The notes below the pieces were generated by a model. The model saw nothing but the letters and a program-made list of their open reading frames with translations, did not search any database and was not told where the DNA came from. From Deltaproteobacteria bacterium UBA6930 (lineage in GTDB: Bacteria; Myxococcota_A; UBA9160; UBA6930): 6,933 nucleotides of DNA. Position numbers and translations under genes: made by a program. Position 1 is the stretch's first letter, and each line of letters starts with the position of its first letter. Shown here one piece after another: positions 4,577-6,933 of this stretch. The stretch lies in the NCBI GenBank assembly GCA_002450755.1, contig DKAI01000199.1:1-6933 (forward strand), written 5' to 3'.

Positions 4577-6933
4577 TTGAGGAGAAAAGGGGAAAAGCGT
4601 CGACTTCGGAACATTAACTGGTTGCGTCCGAGGTCACTGAGCGGATTTGGGTCAGAGCTTTTGGGCCTGCTCCTTGTGGCTGTGGCCCTGCTGTCAGCAC
4701 TTGCACTGTTTTCTTACAGTCCTAAAGACGCCTCTTTTCAGCTAACTCATGTTCAGAATGAGGCTGGTGCCTGGGGTGCCAGTGTTTCCTCGGTTTTGGT
4801 AAACCAGGTTGGACTCGGCGGCTGGGTGGTGGTACTTGCACTCCTCGTTTGTGGGGGAAGATTACTTTTTGGTATGAGCATGCCACGGCTCAACTCTCGG
4901 TTTTTTGTCTCGGGCTTTTTGCTTCTTCTTTCGGTTTCGACGTTCCCTGAATTGCTTTCTCAATTTTCCATAAAGGGCCCAGGTGTTTTTAGTAGTGGAG
5001 TATTGGGCGAAACTCTGGCTAAATTCGAGATGAAACTTTTGAGCGCCACAGGAGCTCTGTTATTAAATACGGTTTTTCTTGCCTTCTCGTCCCTTGGTGT
5101 TGTGGGAGCTTCTCCTCTACAAGCTGCTGTTGTGGTTGGTAGGTTGTGTAAGACTATCGTGGATCTCTTTCTCAGGTTCGGCCAGGTAGGTTTTCGAAGA
5201 GCACGACTAGTTTCTAGATGGTCCTACGAATCTGCTTTACGAGCCTGGTCAGGCGTTCAAGTCCTAAAAGAGCGCAGAGCCCGTAGGGGTCGGGTTTCGA
5301 CGGTCAGGCAAGACGTTGAGCCGAGCAAAACCGTTGTGTCGAAAGAGGAAAAATTTTCGAGTCCTCGAGAGAAGAAAGAGGGGTCCCCTTCAGATCCAAG
5401 CATCGTTGATCATAGAGAAGACAGGCGTGAACTGGAGCCAGCGCAAGAAGAATTTCTTTTTCGTGAGAAGGTCCAGTCAGGTCCTTACGAATTCCCAGAT
5501 ATGGATATTTTCCAAGCCGGAACGGCTAAAAAACGTGAGTATGATCGAGAAAGCTTGATAATGAACTCGCGGATACTAGAGAAGAAGCTTCAGGACTACG
5601 GTGTTCAAGGAAAAGTCGTAACGGTGCACCCTGGGCCGGTGATTACTATGTATGAGTTTGAACCCGCTTCAGGGATTAAAGTTAATCGTATTGTCAATTT
5701 GGCCGATGATTTGGCCTTGGCCCTTCGTGCTCTTACTATTCGAATTATTGCTCCGATTCCAGGAAAATCAGTTGTCGGGATCGAAGTGCCTAATCCTGAA
5801 AGAGAAGTCGTCTACATTAAGGATCTACTTGAATCGCAGAATTTCAAAAATAGCGATTCACACCTCCCTATCGCCCTAGGAAAGGACATTTTTGGCAATC
5901 CGGTCGAAGCAGATCTTTCGCGAATGCCACATTTGTTGGTAGCTGGTGCAACAGGTACGGGCAAAAGCGTTTTTCTTAATGCCCTCCTCTGCTCCATCCT
6001 TTGCCGTTCACATCCAGAGGACGTTAAACTTCTCCTCGTTGACCCCAAGCTACTAGAGTTGTCTATCTACGAAGGAATTCCGCATCTGATTGCTGAGGTT
6101 GTAACAAATCCCAAACGAGCTGCTGCAGCTCTTGGTGGCGTCTTAAAGAAAATGGAAGATCGTTATAAGATGATGGCGGCACTCGGGGTGAGGAATGTAT
6201 CGCAGTTTAATGAGAGGGTTAGCAAGGAGCTAGAAGCCGGTGAGACACACTTTAGACTGCGACCCGAGCCAGGAGAAGATGAGGGGCTGGAGGTTCCGTA
6301 CGGTCGACTTCCTTATATTGTAGTCGTAATTGACGAGCTGGCTGATCTGATGTTAATTGCTGCACGTGAAGTAGAGGCGTCATTGCAAAGACTGGCGCAA
6401 ATGGCTCGGGCGGCTGGAATTCATTTGGTTTTGGCCACTCAAAGACCAAGCGTTGACGTAATCACCGGTGTGATTAAGGCGAACTTTCCGTCCCGGATAT
6501 CCTTTCAGGTTTCATCTGGTCACGACTCCAGAACCATCCTTGATCACAAGGGAGCTGAGCAACTTCTTGGTCAAGGAGACATGTTGTATTTGGCTCCCGG
6601 CACATCGCGCTTACAACGGTTGCATGGACCTTTTGTAACTGAGCAAGAGGTCGCGCTTCTCGTGAAGGGACTTCGCTCCCAGGGTCGGCCGAATTTTGAT
6701 CAAGAACTTCTCCGTTTGAACGAACAAAGTGACGCGAGAGAAATTCGAGGCGACGACCTCGACGAACTCTACGATAAGGCACTGGAAATTGTTGCAGAGA
6801 CCCGAAAAGCGTCGATTTCCTATATACAAAGAAACCTTAGGATTGGGTACAACCGAGCGGCTCGAATTGTTGAACAGATGGAACAAGAAGGCGCAATTGG
6901 TCCTCAAGTAGGTTCTAAGGAACGTGAGGTGTT
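4577..6933 (+). CDS. ftsK: DNA translocase FtsK (3' end cut by window edge)
   Basis: FtsK is a septum-anchored hexameric motor that pumps DNA during division and activates chromosome dimer resolution. The frame is open for 785 codons to the edge. A basic N-terminus (about 1-20) precedes four predicted membrane segments (about 28-47, 79-98, 108-126, 154-178). A charged linker (about 200-325) leads to the motor: alpha domain from about 330, Walker A GATGTGKS (457-464), Walker B VVVIDE (582-587), ATQRP (620-624). The gamma winged helix (about 729-785) ends in SKEREV. Its helix YNRAARIVEQME has N759, R763 and E766, matching the E. coli residues reported to read KOPS (GGGNAGGG). Family members usually stop soon after REVL, so only a few codons are probably missing. 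No ATG exists near the start; the frame is open from 4544, and TTG 4577 gives the expected basic N-terminus and has the best ribosome binding site. The linker is short compared with E. coli FtsK. Confidence 0.95.
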   Translation, partial: MRRKGEKRRLRNINWLRPRSLSGFGSELLGLLLVAVALLSALALFSYSPKDASFQLTHVQNEAGAWGASVSSVLVNQVGLGGWVVVLALLVCGGRLLFGMSMPRLNSRFFVSGFLLLLSVSTFPELLSQFSIKGPGVFSSGVLGETLAKFEMKLLSATGALLLNTVFLAFSSLGVVGASPLQAAVVVGRLCKTIVDLFLRFGQVGFRRARLVSRWSYESALRAWSGVQVLKERRARRGRVSTVRQDVEPSKTVVSKEEKFSSPREKKEGSPSDPSIVDHREDRRELEPAQEEFLFREKVQSGPYEFPDMDIFQAGTAKKREYDRESLIMNSRILEKKLQDYGVQGKVVTVHPGPVITMYEFEPASGIKVNRIVNLADDLALALRALTIRIIAPIPGKSVVGIEVPNPEREVVYIKDLLESQNFKNSDSHLPIALGKDIFGNPVEADLSRMPHLLVAGATGTGKSVFLNALLCSILCRSHPEDVKLLLVDPKLLELSIYEGIPHLIAEVVTNPKRAAAALGGVLKKMEDRYKMMAALGVRNVSQFNERVSKELEAGETHFRLRPEPGEDEGLEVPYGRLPYIVVVIDELADLMLIAAREVEASLQRLAQMARAAGIHLVLATQRPSVDVITGVIKANFPSRISFQVSSGHDSRTILDHKGAEQLLGQGDMLYLAPGTSRLQRLHGPFVTEQEVALLVKGLRSQGRPNFDQELLRLNEQSDAREIRGDDLDELYDKALEIVAETRKASISYIQRNLRIGYNRAARIVEQMEQEGAIGPQVGSKEREV

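Noticed and set aside
4363..4614. 83-codon minus-strand frame covering the plsC-ftsK gap
   Set aside because: It overlaps the end of plsC and the start of ftsK on the opposite strand; no ribosome binding site or domain is evident.

Overview
The window is ordinary bacterial chromosome, densely coded on both strands, with roughly balanced base composition by eye (not computed). Housekeeping genes (moaC, ssb, plsC, ftsK) sit beside an ECF sigma factor with its membrane anti-sigma factor and one accessory flavoprotein gene. The membrane-anchored anti-sigma factor with a presumed periplasmic domain points to a Gram-negative organism. The general look of Ssb and FtsK would fit a deltaproteobacterial-type or uncultivated marine proteobacterial lineage, but this is an impression and no taxon can be fixed from the sequence alone. 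I see no tRNA, rRNA, CRISPR array, insertion sequence or phage gene.

Layout, left to right. Positions 2-214 (+) are the last 70 codons of moaC (molybdenum cofactor synthesis). Nine bases later comes an ECF sigma factor (224-946, +), whose stop overlaps by ATGA the start of its putative anti-sigma factor (943-1698, +). These three look like one transcription unit. A convergent junction of 49 bp (1699-1747) follows. On the minus strand lie a 401-residue acyl-CoA-dehydrogenase-fold protein resembling group D flavin monooxygenases (1748-2953) and, 180 bp upstream of it, ssb (3134-3565). A divergent intergenic region (3566-3726) holds a good sigma-70-like promoter for ssb and a weaker candidate for plsC. 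plsC (3727-4449, +, GTG start) makes phosphatidic acid. After a 127-bp gap, ftsK (4577 to the window edge, +, probable TTG start) encodes the septal DNA translocase and runs off the edge probably only a few codons before its end.

How the genes work together: the sigma/anti-sigma pair is a self-contained envelope-stress-type switch, with the sigma factor held at the inner membrane until a signal acts on the anti-sigma factor. The others are independent functions: single-strand DNA protection, phospholipid synthesis and chromosome segregation. The flavoprotein has no reductase or pathway partner in view, so its substrate is unknown. I did not find a convincing undescribed system. The points most worth a second look are the cysteine-containing outer domain of the zinc-finger-less anti-sigma factor, the orphan monooxygenase-like enzyme, and the odd start regions of the sigma factor and plsC.
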